From Lepraria neglecta (taxonomy: Eukaryota; Ascomycota; Lecanoromycetes; Lecanorales; Stereocaulaceae), in NCBI GenBank assembly GCA_033220425.1, contig CM065647.1, positions 2,480,001-2,544,000 on the forward strand: DNA of 64,000 bases, read 5' to 3'. Below are positions 53,782 through 64,000 of the stretch, one piece after another. The number at the start of each line of letters is the position of its first letter. The first letter of the stretch is position 1. The position numbers and the translations under genes are program-made. A model generated the notes under the pieces. That model searched no databases. It was not told the origin of the DNA and saw only the letters and a program-made list of their open reading frames with translations.

Positions 53782-55516
53782 ATGAAGCACCTTACAATTG
53801 ACCCCAGCGCGTCCATAGCCCCGACGAGGGATCTCCCAAGCGGTAAAAAGCTGCCGGAGAGTCTTCCTGAGGCCAAGGAGACGAAACTCCATCCCAGTAA
53901 TGCGGGTGGGGAGAATGCGAGTTTGTTGTTTGTGGGGACTGCGACTACTATACTGTAGGCTTTTATCAGGATCTGATACGAGCGTATGTTAATTATTGAG
54001 TAGAGAATGGGAAGGTATTCGCTTGATGACTGATCCGGTAAGTACAGCCTATAAACTTTCCAGCTCGAGTTGAATAGAATTAGAGTATGTCTGACATCTT
54101 ACATAGAACTTCTTGCATGCGGGAGATCATGTGCATCTCGGACCTGGTGTATGAGCACCCATCTATATATTTTCATGGAATTTCATGCTAAAGAAAAGCA
54201 AGGTAACCGGCACACGACAAACAAACCCAGCTGTAGACCTCCACGACCTCCCTCGCATCGATCTAATCTGTCTATCTCATTATCACGCGTACGTCCCCCC
54301 TTCCACTGCTATCTCTCACACTTCCCCTCCCTTTCCTTCCCCCTTGCTCCACCTGCAAGAAAATCAAAATATAGAACATGAAGACTAAGAGCTTTCGTTC
54401 AACCAACAGCGACCATTTCGATGCCCAAGTCGAAGCCTCCCTCCGCCGCGACCTCCCCATCATAACAACCCCCCACGCCAAGGAACATCTCGCCACCTCC
54501 AAAGAGCCCGGCGAAGCTTTCAAAGCAGTGCATGATCTTGATTTCTTCGATGATATACTCGTTGATATCCAGAATTCTGGTACGTTACCATTGCGAAGTA
54601 CCCAACTCCGTTCCGCACCGCAATTTGAGTCATAAGAAGGCCAGAGAGCGTATACTCCGTACGTCGTCTTACCTTTCACATTTTGCTCTTCAACCAGGAA
54701 TGCTGATTTCACATCATTCTAGGCAAGGGCGGCAAGAAGCCCGCCATTAAGGTGACGGGTATGCCGGGGAAACATGTCCCGCCTGGACCTGGTGGGGTGA
54801 TGGGGAAGATGAATGATTTGCTTGCTGCTGTAAGTCGCTCTTGCGGTTTGTGGAGTCATTGAGGAGAGAGCTTGTGAGGACGAGAAGCTGATGGGCCAGG
54901 TACCCCCGACAAATGGATGGATGATGGAGCTAGGCTACCACGCCGAAGGATCCTCAGATGATTTCCAATGCGGCTACCGGTACGTCTTTTACCCTCCCTC
55001 CCTCCCTCTCTTCCCCTCCCTCAGCACATCTCCCTCCTCATCCCTTTCAAAGCTTGCTCTAACAACCACCAGCATCTACATCTCCGGCGACACCCTCCTA
55101 GTCCCCGAACTCCAAGAAATCCCCAAGCGCTACCCACACGTCGATCTCATGCTCGTACATCTCGGCGGGACGACTATTCCAAGTCCCAGCGTGCCGCTGT
55201 TGATGGTGACGATGGATGCGGAGCAAGGATTGAAGCTTGTGCAGATGATTGGGCCGGATTTGACGATTCCGATTCATTATGAGTAAGTCTTCCCCTTGAT
55301 TGTGCTGCTAGCTTTGTTGTCGGGGTTAAATTAGCGAGGAGAAGGTAGGAGTGGCGATACTTGAGGATTGGCTAATGTATTGTTAGTGATTACGACGTCT
55401 TCCTCTCGCCGCTTTCGGATTTCAAGAAAGCAATGGACGAGGCTGGGTTAGGGGATAAGGTCGTGTATCTAGACCGAAAGGACTCCTATCGCTTCAAGGT
55501 GAAAGATGAAGCCTAG
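53782..55516 (+). CDS. Metallo-beta-lactamase-fold hydrolase (Lactamase_B_2 type)
   Basis: Nine exons: 53782–53954, 54004–54037, 54107–54148, 54203–54288, 54410–54579, 54723–54829, 54900–54979, 55073–55282, 55387–55516, giving 343 aa with all phases agreeing. Zinc motif LSHYHADHFD (HxHxDH), further ligands in TTPHAKEHL, ISGDTLL and the late IHYDDYDVF. The early EWEGIRLMTDPNFLHAGD matches the UlaG/NAPE-PLD-like branch. Known branch chemistry is hydrolysis of phosphodiester or lactone substrates; the actual substrate is not predictable. No signal peptide, so cytosolic. Intron density is high for this window, and several exons are under 50 nt. Confidence 0.85.
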
Positions 55517-55766
55517 ATAACGTTAAGCCTAAAGGTTACACGTAGCAAGTGTTTGTCGTCAGGAAGTGGATGTCTTAGGATGTCAACAAGTCATTTTAGC
55601 TATGAATAACACACAAAGCCCGTGTAGAAATACAAGTGATATATCTCATGATACAAGCTAAGCATGAGCCATGCTCGTCTGAGCTCCCGATTGATAGCAC
55701 TAGTCAATACCGTTGTTTCATAGCAATTCTCCTTTAGCACCTTCGCTGAACCGATCGCTGAATCGA

Positions 55767-57901
55767 TCACTGCCCGTTCGGACGCGTCGACGCGGGTGCC
55801 AACTGGCTGTAATGAAGGTCGAAATTCGAGAGCTTCAGATCTTGTCAGCATTCTAATACCGAGCTTGGACTTGATGTGCTTACGCTAATCTTCTCCCATG
55901 TCGTGTGGTTAAAGAAAATGTAACTACCGTTCTCCTTCTCCGAACCCAATGGGACTGGTTCACCTAGACTTGGGTTCTTCGTAAGCCACATGTGATGCTC
56001 TTTGTGGAATCTCCAATTGCGTTGCGTCCTCGTTCTGTGTCAGTAAAAATTGAACATTTTCTGGGAATCGTCGAACTTACAGCTCCGACGCAGCAAATTC
56101 TTGAAGGATATCTTGCGGTTGCGTGTAGAAGATCCAGAACAGTGTCTCGTCTGAGAAGCCGGGAATCTTATCCTTGACTCGGTTGACATTATCGACGGTA
56201 TAGCATTCTGGTAGTGTAAAGTCTGGTTGCATTGGTCTTGATCCTGGTTCGGCGAAGGGGCCTGCAAATGTGGGATAGAGAGGTCTGAGAAATTATTTAG
56301 CTTTGCAAAGTGAGTTCCTAAGGGAACATGGAAATCATACTCAGGTGAGTTGAGGTTGAGGCCAAGAGAAGTCAATTCTTGCCCTCTTGCGAGACCAGCT
56401 ATATCTGGGTTGTCGCTCCTTACTGTTGCCAAGAAGCCGGCCAGACCAAATTCGTCCATTGCACTCATCTGCGTCCGATCAGGAGTATGCGCAGACCCAG
56501 GATCGCCTATCCTACCCCCATATTCTTGTTGGACGTGGGCAGACTGGCTCGCTTGTTGCTGTGGTGGAAATTGTGAATCGAAGTTAGTCAGTAGTGAATT
56601 CAAAGTGTTCTCGTGCCGTTGATTCGCTTGGGTTGCGGATACGTGCTTTACTGGTAGTTAGAGACGTAGGTCCGCGGAAGTGTCTATTCGCCTTGCTCAC
56701 ATTTCTATCGTGGTCTTGTACCCCAGAATGCCCTTGACGATTGGGTTCTATAGGTGAGCGTCCACTGAGTGGAGCTAGTTGAAGTATTAGCAATGTATGT
56801 CTAGGCGGTAACGTATCCGGTCGTAGATACCTCCAAACCCCACGCCATTTGGCGACGTGACTCTGTCCACTGCAGAAGGCGATCGAGTATTATTTGCCTG
56901 GCTACTTGAAGCGCTTGGCAGTGCATTGCGAGATTGTGGCTGGTCTTGCGGTAAGGAGAAGGCATTCGAGTTTGAAAAAGCACCGAATCCTGCGTTTTGC
57001 ATCATATTGCCTCTCCGATCGTCATTCTCATCAGCACCATGTCGACCCAGGGGTGGGAAATCATCGACACTCGTTGTTGGAGGCTGACGAGCTGTCGGCA
57101 TTTGACCTAGTGCGCTTTGATAGCGATCGTCGTCAATTGCACTCTGTAAATGTGATGTCGAAGAGTAAATGTTATCGTTTCCTCGTTGAGGCTGATCTTG
57201 GGCTTGATGAGTCTGTTGACGCTGTTGAGGGGCTTGTGAGCTGATGGCATGCTGTTGCTGCTGTTGAGGACGCTGCACGGGCGTTTGCTGAGCGGCTCGT
57301 TGGTTTGCCCAGATACTTTGACTTGTGTTTTGATACTGTGACTGAGGAGTGGGACCTAGCGATGGAAAGTCTCTGTTGTAGTAGCGTAAGACTGTCAGCT
57401 AAGGTCAAGCACTACCGTCTCACCATTGAGTCCAGGATTCATCAGACGCCATGAAACAACGTAATAAAACGATTTGGGGGACAAACTCACGTTATGTCTA
57501 GTGATGCAGCCGGTTGAGAACCTCCAATAGTCTGTGCAAAACTAGTAGCCCCCGCGCCTGTTGGCCTTGGTTGTACAGTTGGTAGTGCTCCATTCGCCGG
57601 TGCCCCAAAGCCCCAAGCTGTTCCATTACCTAAGGAGCTCGGCTAGCATTAGAAAGCGGTGAAACAAAATATTCAATATAACTTCACACGCACCTAATTT
57701 GTTGGTGTTTTGCAATCTTGCAGTCCCTAGTGGCGTATTCCGGGTTTGCGGTGCTGGCTGGCCGGGATACGTCCCATAGCGCAGATTTTGCTGTGTGGGA
57801 CGGATGTTTTCTGTTGGAATGTCGTTAGCATGCTCCTCAGCATTAGTAACGTTTTGCCCAATTGTAATGCCAGCAGACGGCAGAGAAAGGCGATTAGACA
57901 T
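55767..57901 (-). CDS. NOT2: NOT2 (Cdc36) subunit of the CCR4-NOT complex
   Basis: Eight exons: 57901–57694, 57629–57491, 57372–56831, 56774–56701, 56645–56341, 56284–56081, 56034–55884, 55832–55767; phases agree and give 562 aa. The middle has two NOT2-typical DFP[SP]LG segments (DFPSLGPTPQSQYQ and DDFPPLGRHG) in Gln-rich disorder. Then MDEFGLAGFLATVRSDNPDI, LTSLGLNLNSPEPLYPTFA and the NOT2/3/5 box: FSDETLFWIFYTQPQDILQE, RTQRNWRFHKEHHMWLTKNP, GSYIFFNHTTWEKIS. NOT2 scaffolds the NOT module with NOT1 and NOT3/5 in mRNA deadenylation and transcription control. The last exon (LSNFDLHYSQLAPA…) is my best fit but the least certain; the first exon may not be the true 5' end. Confidence 0.9.
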
Positions 57902-57929
57902 AGCACCAGGGTCTGAGTCCGTTCTGGAT

Positions 57930-59045
57930 TCCCCATGGAGTCGAGCTGAGGAAGGCTCAGATGTTGCAGGTTGGACTTCGGGGGAGGGGATATTGAAGAG
58001 TCTCGTAAAACATGGCCACTATCCACATGGACCCTGCCTCGAGACGGGCGTGCCCCGAATATTGCATCCCCAGATACCACCTTGAGATCGTTTGAAAGTT
58101 CTAATCGTGGTCTAGGCAAGCAACGGTCATCCTTTTCTTCGTTGTCTCTTCGCCTCCCTGCCTATGCGGAGAGCCTGCCTGATACTGCTTAATGATCCTG
58201 ATGGCTGCATGCAGCTCTACATCCCTAACCCTACCAACGAGCGTTCTGTCCGAGTGATCTGACTCGGCTCCGGAGTCACTTGAATTTTCGGAGAACATAC
58301 TCTCGGTGTCAGCGTGCTCCGGATGCTCGAATTCTGGATTGCCCAGGTAGTCCTTAAAAGATGAATATCTGTTCTCCCTCTTCGTCTTCGAGGTCTAGGG
58401 GCCGCCTCTGTGTGCGACTTCTTCTCCTGCCCCGTCCGACATAGGGAGCTTTAGCTCACGATACCCTTTCTTGTCGAGAACAGGAGCTTTCTCTTCGTGC
58501 AAGCTAGTGTCTTCTAATCGACTTGGTAGGAGTCCTTCCTCTTCTTGGCTTTCGTGCTGAGGTTTCGGGTGTCGGACAGCCTTGTCTAGGACAGCCGTGG
58601 GTTGCACAGGAGGGCTAGGGCTGAGGATCGGAGCTTCCTCGTAATGGGAGATAGTGTCTTCTGGCGGATCCGATTGGGCTTCCTCCTCTTCTCGACTTTT
58701 CTGATGATTTCGGGGTCTTGGGCAGCCGTGTCCTACTCATGTGGAAAGGTCGGATGCTCGATACCATGCACATATATCGTAATCCATGCATGACCACGCC
58801 CAGGCTCATTCAAAGGATCCTGCTCGCCCACAAATTCCTCGAAGGAGGTAAAGTTGGATCTCCGCTTCTTTTTTGGCGTCCGGGCCGGGCCAAATGAATT
58901 GGACGCTGAGGCATCGTCCCCAAGGATTTTGGACATTCTCTGAGTTCCAAGCGTGCTCGGTGTGAATAAATGCTGCTGGGGCCGGCCTCCTGATGGCTAG
59001 AAAGAACACAACAAGGAGATAATACTGCTTACCTGAGCGATTCAT
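57930..59045 (-). CDS. Unrecognised acidic/Pro-rich protein, multi-exon, partly resolved
   Basis: A first exon ends at 59033 (MNRSG) and joins, over a 43-bp intron (GTAAGC…CATCAG), to GRPQQHLFTPSTLGTQRMSK and SNFTSFEEFVGEQDPLNEPG. Further coding blocks are EEEEAQSDPPEDTISHYEEA, LLPSRLEDTSLHEEKAPVLD, RYSSFKDYLGNPEFEHPEHA and SNDLKVVSGDAIFGARPSRG, in different frames, so more introns are needed that I could not place. Two blocks share a DTxxHxEEAPxL pattern and may be a degenerate repeat. No domain recognised; likely disordered and nuclear (KKKRR). It lies directly upstream of NOT2 in the same orientation, so the two models may touch near 57.9 kb. Confidence 0.45.
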
Positions 59046-59260
59046 CGCGACCCAAAACCTTTGTAGACGTCGTGAATTGTTCCTGCCTTGTGAGAGCTGA
59101 TTGAGTTGGAGGTGGGCTGCAATGGACAAAAAGTTCTGCGGCTTTGAGGTACGCGCTTGCCGCGTCTGGGGATTGATATGCCCACACCCCGAATTTGAAA
59201 TTTAGTTCATCTGGAGTTCATTTAGAGCAACTTGAGCTTGTTTTCCGATAAAGATCAGGA

Positions 59261-60190
59261 ATGGCTACTCCTTTGGCGCTGTGCTCATCATCTCTGCGAA
59301 CGCGAGCCAGAGAGCTTCCCCCTGTGTTTCTCGCACCATTGCTGGCTTCCACTCCTATTCCCCTACATCAACGAAATGGTTTCTCGACAACAGCTGCCCT
59401 CAGTGGACGACGCGTTCTCAGGAAGAGAAAGGACAATAACCCCCATAGGGGCGAGTCAGCATTACGAAGGACAGGTCCAAGAGTGCTCTTGGGCATGTCG
59501 AAAGAGCCATTACCACAGCCCGTGCTAGATCCAGCGCGGAGAACCAAGGTCCAAGTAGATCTGAATCATGGTCTATGGGGTTTCTTCAACAGCGATAAGA
59601 AGCCACTGAGTACTCCAGAGGAAGACTACGCACATGGTGCAATCCTTCTTCGGCATCAAGAGTTTACAGAAGCTGACTATCTCCTTCCAGGTCGCGCTTG
59701 GACGGCCGATGAGCTAGCGCAAAAGTCTTGGGAAGATATACACTCTCTGTGGTGGATGTGTTGCAAAGAACGGAACCGATTGGCCACGGAAGCTCATGAG
59801 CGGAAACGGCTAGGTTTGACGGCTGGAGAATTTGAATCACACAAGCGAGAGATGGTGGTACGTATCTACGGCAACCGGGCCCGTTCTAAGCATTGTTATG
59901 GGCGACTTTTCGTGCGAATCTACGGCTGATATCCTCCATTAGGTTCGAAAGACACAAAAGAGTATAAAGCAAGCGCTCACAGAGCGATGGTATGCATGGG
60001 ATGAAGCCTGGAAGGTGGCCGAAAATGACCCAGAAGTCGACTTGAGGGCCGAACCAGGTACTTCAGCATACAAGCCCATGCTGCATGAGGTATGTAGCGT
60101 AGCAAGGCCACTTTGCACCGCCTTTGCTGACCTATCTAGGAGGATGCGATGGAAGAAGAAGCCCCTCAAAGAGCATCCGCGGCAGGATGA
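59261..60190 (+). CDS. MRPL4: Mitochondrial large-subunit ribosomal protein uL29m
   Basis: Exons 59261–59857, 59943–60089 and 60140–60190, phase 0 joins, giving 264 aa, the usual size for fungal MRPL4. The N-terminal ~45 residues form a mitochondrial presequence (SSLRTRARELPPVFLAPLLA). The core carries VQVDLNHGLWGFFN and the uL29m/MRP-L47 signature GRAWTADELAQKSWEDIHSL with WWMCCKERNRLATE. It contacts the polypeptide exit tunnel of the mitoribosome. After the TGA at 60188–60190 the same frame stays open for 32 codons (ELYFWTDSRGVEKMKRIVEL…) to a TAG at about 60289. The second intron also reads open in another frame (to 60242), so the C-terminus is the least certain part. Confidence 0.9.
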
Positions 60191-60590
60191 GATACGGGAG
60201 AGTTATACTTTTGGACCGATTCTCGAGGCGTTGAGAAGATGAAACGCATCGTTGAGCTCCCCGAGGGTATGGTCCCCGTGGCTCTTTAGATAGCATGTAC
60301 ATTAGGAGCGGGACTTTACTCCAACCAGAGTCCAGTATTATATATACAAGGTCTTGAATAATTGGCAACAAATCCGGAATGTGGGCGCGCGTTTGTTCAT
60401 GGCATCGAAAGTCAGTTTAGGCATATAGGCATTATAAGAAGTCTTGGCAATATATCGGCGATTTTGCGCTTGAAGCTCCGACTGTTTCTAGCACCTCTAG
60501 AGCTTAATTTACACAACCTTGACAGCTTTGCCCATACATCTCACTCTTTTCAGAGCAACTCACAGTGACGTTCAGCTCTGGGTGATCAAG

Positions 60591-62070
60591 ATGGCGACGT
60601 CGGCCACACATGATCCTCTAATCAGTCTCCGCCGCACCATCGCTTCAAACAATCCTCCAACTCCGACAACCTCCCCAGATGGATCAGCTCCGGAACTTGT
60701 GACGGACAATCTAGGCGCAGCCACACATCTTTACTTCACCGACCCAGAGCCTCACACTATCGCCCTCGACACACCGACACGCTTCATCTCCTCAGACAAG
60801 CCCGTTGATCTACGCAGCATATACTTCGCCTGGCAGAAAAAAGATGTCAACATTCCAGACTATATCGCCTCAGCGCAGGCGCTCAATGATGGACTTGGAG
60901 GCGCAGACGGAGCCGGCGCTGCGAGCACAGTGCAGAACTTGGTGTTTGTGGAGAGGTTAGATTTAATCACCTGGCTGGAAGGAGCGTCTGATGAGAGCGA
61001 GTATATCAAGGGGCTGGAGTCGGACAAATCGGCTGCAAAATTGGCACAAGTGGCTTCTGGCGCTGCTGGAGGAGTGTCGACGGTGCCTAGCGGTGCTGCT
61101 GGTGCAAGGTCTGGAAAGCAGATTGATCCTAGGTTGCAGCAGATTTACAATTTGGAGAGGAAGATGGGTGATAGGAATAGCATTTTACGAGGCATCAAAC
61201 CTACTGTGAGCATGACCACACCTCAAGCAGCTACAATTACAAGCTAACAGTAGTATGACAGGATTTCTCACACGTCCGCAAATACTCCGAAACCTTCTTC
61301 AAAGACCGCAAGAAATCATCCCTTACAAGCACCGCTCCCTCCACAACCACCACGACCTCCCTCGCCTCTCGAGATAAGAAATCTGGTCGACGCCCCGACC
61401 CCATCGTCTTGCTGTCACCCTCCGCGTCTTCGCTCCTCCGCATGAGCAACATTAAATCCTTCCTCGAATCAGGCACCTACATTCCCGCCGACTCCAACCT
61501 CGCTGGCTCATCCGCTTCCGCTAACATCCTTCACGTCTCGCGAACGTTGCCGTCAATAGACAGCCAGAGACCATTCCGCTTCATCCTCGTCGATACACCT
61601 GAGCAGTTCAAGCCCGACTATTGGAATCGCGTGGTTGCTGTCTTTACTACTGGGCAGACCTGGCAGTTCAAGAGCTACAAATGGCAGAACGCTCCAGACT
61701 TGTTCAAGAATGCACTAGGTATCTACGTCGGCTGGAGAGGCGAAGACGTACCCAGCACAGTGAAGGGGTGGGGAAGAGGCGTGACGAGCGCCCAGATAGA
61801 GAAGTGGAATCCACAGCAAGGCGTCAGCGGGAGGTGGAGGGATAGGGAGGTAGTAGAGGGGATATGGGATAGAGTGGAGGAGAGTATGCGGAGTAAAGGA
61901 TGGGTAAGTCATGTTTTCTGGGTTCTTATTCCCTCTTTCAGGTCGTCTCGCGGGCTGGAAACCTTTTCCCGGTTCTTGAGACACGTCTTTCAACCCAATA
62001 ATCATCTCAAAAGGGAAACGCTGACTCCGAAATTATTCAGAGCAAAGACGGCGGACCGGTCGAAAAGTGA
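60591..62070 (+). CDS. CDC73: Cdc73/parafibromin, Paf1 transcription elongation complex
   Basis: Exons 60591–61205, 61262–61903 and (tentative) 62041–62070, giving 428 aa. The N-terminal half has MATSATHDPLISLRRTIASN, FISSDKPVDLRSIYFAWQKK, NIPDYIASAQAL and DPRLQQIYNLERKMGDRNS. The C-terminal Ras-like Cdc73 domain starts at DPIVLLSPSASSLLRMSNIK and continues with FLESGTYIP, RFILVDTPEQFKPDYWNRVV and TTGQTWQFKSYKW. Cdc73 links Paf1C to RNA polymerase II and supports histone H2B ubiquitylation and 3'-end formation. The third exon (SKDGGPVEK) is chosen from a GCTGAC branch and TTATTCAG acceptor; other ends are possible. Confidence 0.93.
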
Positions 62071-62414
62071 TGGTGCTATTTGCACCAGTATCTGGCATTT
62101 TCAAAAATTCAGCAAGGGAGGCGTTGGCAAAGTCCAGCATAGCACGATCACCAAAACCCCCCCCCTTTTCCTGTCCCTTCTAACCCTTCTTCATCACGTC
62201 GAATCAGTCAATAACCCCACACCCACAACCCCCTTCCTCACTACTCTAACCTCAAACCCCAAACCCACAGCCTCCCACACCTTGACAAACAACACAAGCG
62301 CGCCGGCCGCTACCGCCCAGTGCTCCCATCTACACATTTCGTCATCAGTCATGCTCTTTCAACATCACTTTCCTTGACCCAAAAGACAACTTTTTGGAAG
62401 TGAAGTTGGGACTC

Positions 62415-62810
62415 TTACAGCATAACCACCTGCGGAAACACATAGACACACACCGAAGTCGCTCTATACATTTTAAACCCCTCAACGGGTTTCGCAGCGT
62501 CGTAGGCGTGCGTCATGATGGCGTCGGTGAGTGCGAGACGTATGCTGAGTTGGGCGGAGGAAGATGAGATTGTGTGCCAGTAGCGGTGGAATGTTATAGC
62601 TAGGAGGAGGAGAGGGGTTGGTAGGTAGGTCGTTATCTTCTGGATGTTGTCAGTGGGTTTGATCTCTTCAAGCCCTACTTTCAGGTTGTTCGGTCCGTCG
62701 ATTGTTATGTCCTTAGTGCCGGCCCAAGACCGGGAGATACGACAATCGCTCCACTTCGACGAATTTTGGGTGGCCGCAACCCCCAATGAAGGCAGCAAAG
62801 GGGGGAACAA
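62415..62810 (-). CDS. Doubtful small hydrophobic frame
   Basis: A 131-codon minus-strand frame. It contains one likely membrane stretch (TYLPTPLLLLAITFHRYWH) and an otherwise ordinary composition (SIRLALTDAIMTHAYDAAKP). No family recognised, no signal peptide. It could be a real small gene, an exon of a larger one, or chance. The flanks 62071–62414 and 62811–63365 hold nothing else that I can support. Confidence 0.25.
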   Translation of the reverse strand: MFPPLLPSLGVAATQNSSKWSDCRISRSWAGTKDITIDGPNNLKVGLEEIKPTDNIQKITTYLPTPLLLLAITFHRYWHTISSSSAQLSIRLALTDAIMTHAYDAAKPVEGFKMYRATSVCVYVFPQVVML

Positions 62811-63365
62811 TTCCGAGATTTATATACCATACTATGCTTGGCAAGGCGATGGAATAAACGGATCTCGACTGGAAGGTTCTGGACAGCCGTCATACATTTT
62901 CTTGTCCGAGATTTCAGTTGAGGGGTTCAGTTCGCGATGGTCCCTACAACGTCCCAACCTCGTGGTTTTATACATACTTTATTGCTCGCAGTGGCAGTAC
63001 AAGTTTCTTTCTTTCACTCTATCCCATTTTGCAACTGTTTCACAATATGCTACTTGTTTCCTTCAAGCCAATTTGAATTCCCGAGGCGCTCAGGGAAGTA
63101 CTTAGTGGATGATAGCTGTCCATCTGATCTTGATCATGCATTTGCGCTACTTGATCTTGAGAGGGTTTCCGCCCCTCGATGCTACATATTCGCCCCTTCC
63201 ACATTTGAAAATAATTTTAAAATGTTCGTGCTTCGATTCGATTGATTTTCAGGCACCAAGCAGGGAGGCGCTAGTAGTGATCAGAACCATATGACTCACG
63301 CCTAGCACTTTTTCACTCCACCAAGTTTTGGCATCCATCAATCCAATCATTAACCTGCTTCAATC

Positions 63366-64000
63366 ATGGCTGCATCTACCCCTTCCAAGGGCAAGGCCCC
63401 AGTATACCCTCCTCTCATAATCCACCCCACACTTCCTCACAAGCAAACCTTTATCGTACTCCACGGACGAGGATCTAACGCCTTGAAATTTGCCCCGCCA
63501 CTGCTAGCCATCGAATTTCCAGATGGTCAAACGCTTCAAACGGCATTGCCTCATGCCAAATTCATTTTCCCCACAGCTACGGCAAGAAAAGCTACCATTT
63601 TCAAGAAGAAGGTCATTAACCAGTGGTTCGACTACTGGTCGCTGGATAATCCAACGGAGAGAGAGGAGCTACAGATTCAAGGACTACGCGAGACGAGCGC
63701 TTACATCCACGATTTACTTGAAAAGGAGATTGCTCTTGTGGGCGCTAAGAATGTTGTGCTTGGTGGACTCAGCCAAGGATGTGCTGCATCACTGATCTCG
63801 CTTCTGACGTGGCAGGGAGAGCCTCTGGCTGCCGCTTTTGGGATGTGTGGATGGATACCGTTCCGGAAGCGTATGTCTGATATTGTAAGCCCTGAGACGT
63901 TGGGTAACAACGGCGACAACGACGACCCAGACCCTTTCGCAAGAGATCCTAAGGATGAAGCGGAGGAGCTCACTCCCGCAGCGCAAGCTGTAGCATATCT
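63366..64000 (+). CDS. Acyl-protein thioesterase/phospholipase-carboxylesterase-like hydrolase (3' end outside window)
   Basis: An open frame of 211 codons from ATG 63366 to the window edge without an intron. Alpha/beta-hydrolase of the phospholipase/carboxylesterase (Abhydrolase_2) family: HKQTFIVLHGRGSNALKF (oxyanion region), FPTATARKATIFKKK with NQWFDYW, nucleophile elbow LGGLSQGCAAS (Ser at about residue 140), and MCGWIPF. The catalytic Asp and His should lie beyond the window. Classical family members remove palmitate from proteins; fungal paralogues like this one, with a longer acidic loop (NNGDNDDPDPF), have unknown substrates. No signal peptide. Confidence 0.85.
   Translation, partial: MAASTPSKGKAPVYPPLIIHPTLPHKQTFIVLHGRGSNALKFAPPLLAIEFPDGQTLQTALPHAKFIFPTATARKATIFKKKVINQWFDYWSLDNPTEREELQIQGLRETSAYIHDLLEKEIALVGAKNVVLGGLSQGCAASLISLLTWQGEPLAAAFGMCGWIPFRKRMSDIVSPETLGNNGDNDDPDPFARDPKDEAEELTPAAQAVAY

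Noticed and set aside
1-64000. CRISPR arrays, bacterial operons, ribosome-binding sites, rRNA genes
   Set aside because: Spliced fungal genes throughout; the only regular arrays are the OLE1 15-bp repeat, the ankyrin repeats and the 128-bp repeat, none of which has a repeat–spacer layout.

Overview
This window is nuclear DNA of a filamentous ascomycete (Pezizomycotina). The genes are compact and carry short GT–AG introns (mostly 43–90 bp) with CTAAC/CTGAC-like branch sites. Gene order is mixed-strand with no operons, and the gene content is typical of moulds: STRIPAK MOB3, mitochondrial Lon, an OLE1 desaturase with a cytochrome b5 tail, a patatin-NACHT-ankyrin receptor, and degenerate protein-kinase-like and F-box families. 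A Leotiomycetes affinity is my guess from the kinase-like family and is not proven. Most gene models here were re-spliced by eye; exon joins were accepted only when phase, splice sites and family sequence agreed.

Left part (1–17.8 kb): the 3' end of an unknown gene; a small basic protein; a decayed pogo-like DNA transposon with intact ends (3433–4532); an enoyl-CoA hydratase; a Ych1/Ibp1-type rhodanese phosphatase; and two ribosome-biogenesis genes, NOG1 and RRP8, in convergent orientation. A 537-bp inverted-repeat element sits 45 bp upstream of the RRP8 start codon. Then come a YwbE-like (DUF2196) plus CUE protein, an unrecognised 921-aa protein, and a single-pass cell-surface sensor-like protein.

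Middle part (17.8–33.7 kb) is accessory in character: decayed F-box-like genes, a 222-bp MITE, gene-poor stretches, and the OLE1 gene with a 15-bp tandem repeat just upstream. Its centrepiece is a 1531-aa gene (26421–31205) joining a patatin phospholipase, a NACHT NTPase and 18 near-identical ankyrin repeats. This is the architecture of fungal NLR-like (STAND) immune or incompatibility receptors. It is followed by a possible retroelement remnant and a 5'-truncated kinase-like gene.

Right part (34–64 kb) is mostly conserved housekeeping: ZNG1 GTPase and MOB3 from a 138-bp divergent promoter, a BTB protein, Rab GDI, mitochondrial Lon (PIM1), a large pseudokinase-like protein, a nine-exon metallo-beta-lactamase-fold hydrolase, NOT2 of CCR4-NOT, mitochondrial ribosomal protein uL29m, CDC73 of the Paf1 complex, and the 5' part of an acyl-protein-thioesterase-like hydrolase. 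A diverged ~128-bp tandem repeat lies at 38.3–38.85 kb.

The strongest candidate for an exciting system is the patatin-NACHT-ankyrin receptor. Its repeat array looks recently homogenised, with variation confined to a few residues per repeat, and retention of its third intron would give a free patatin enzyme.
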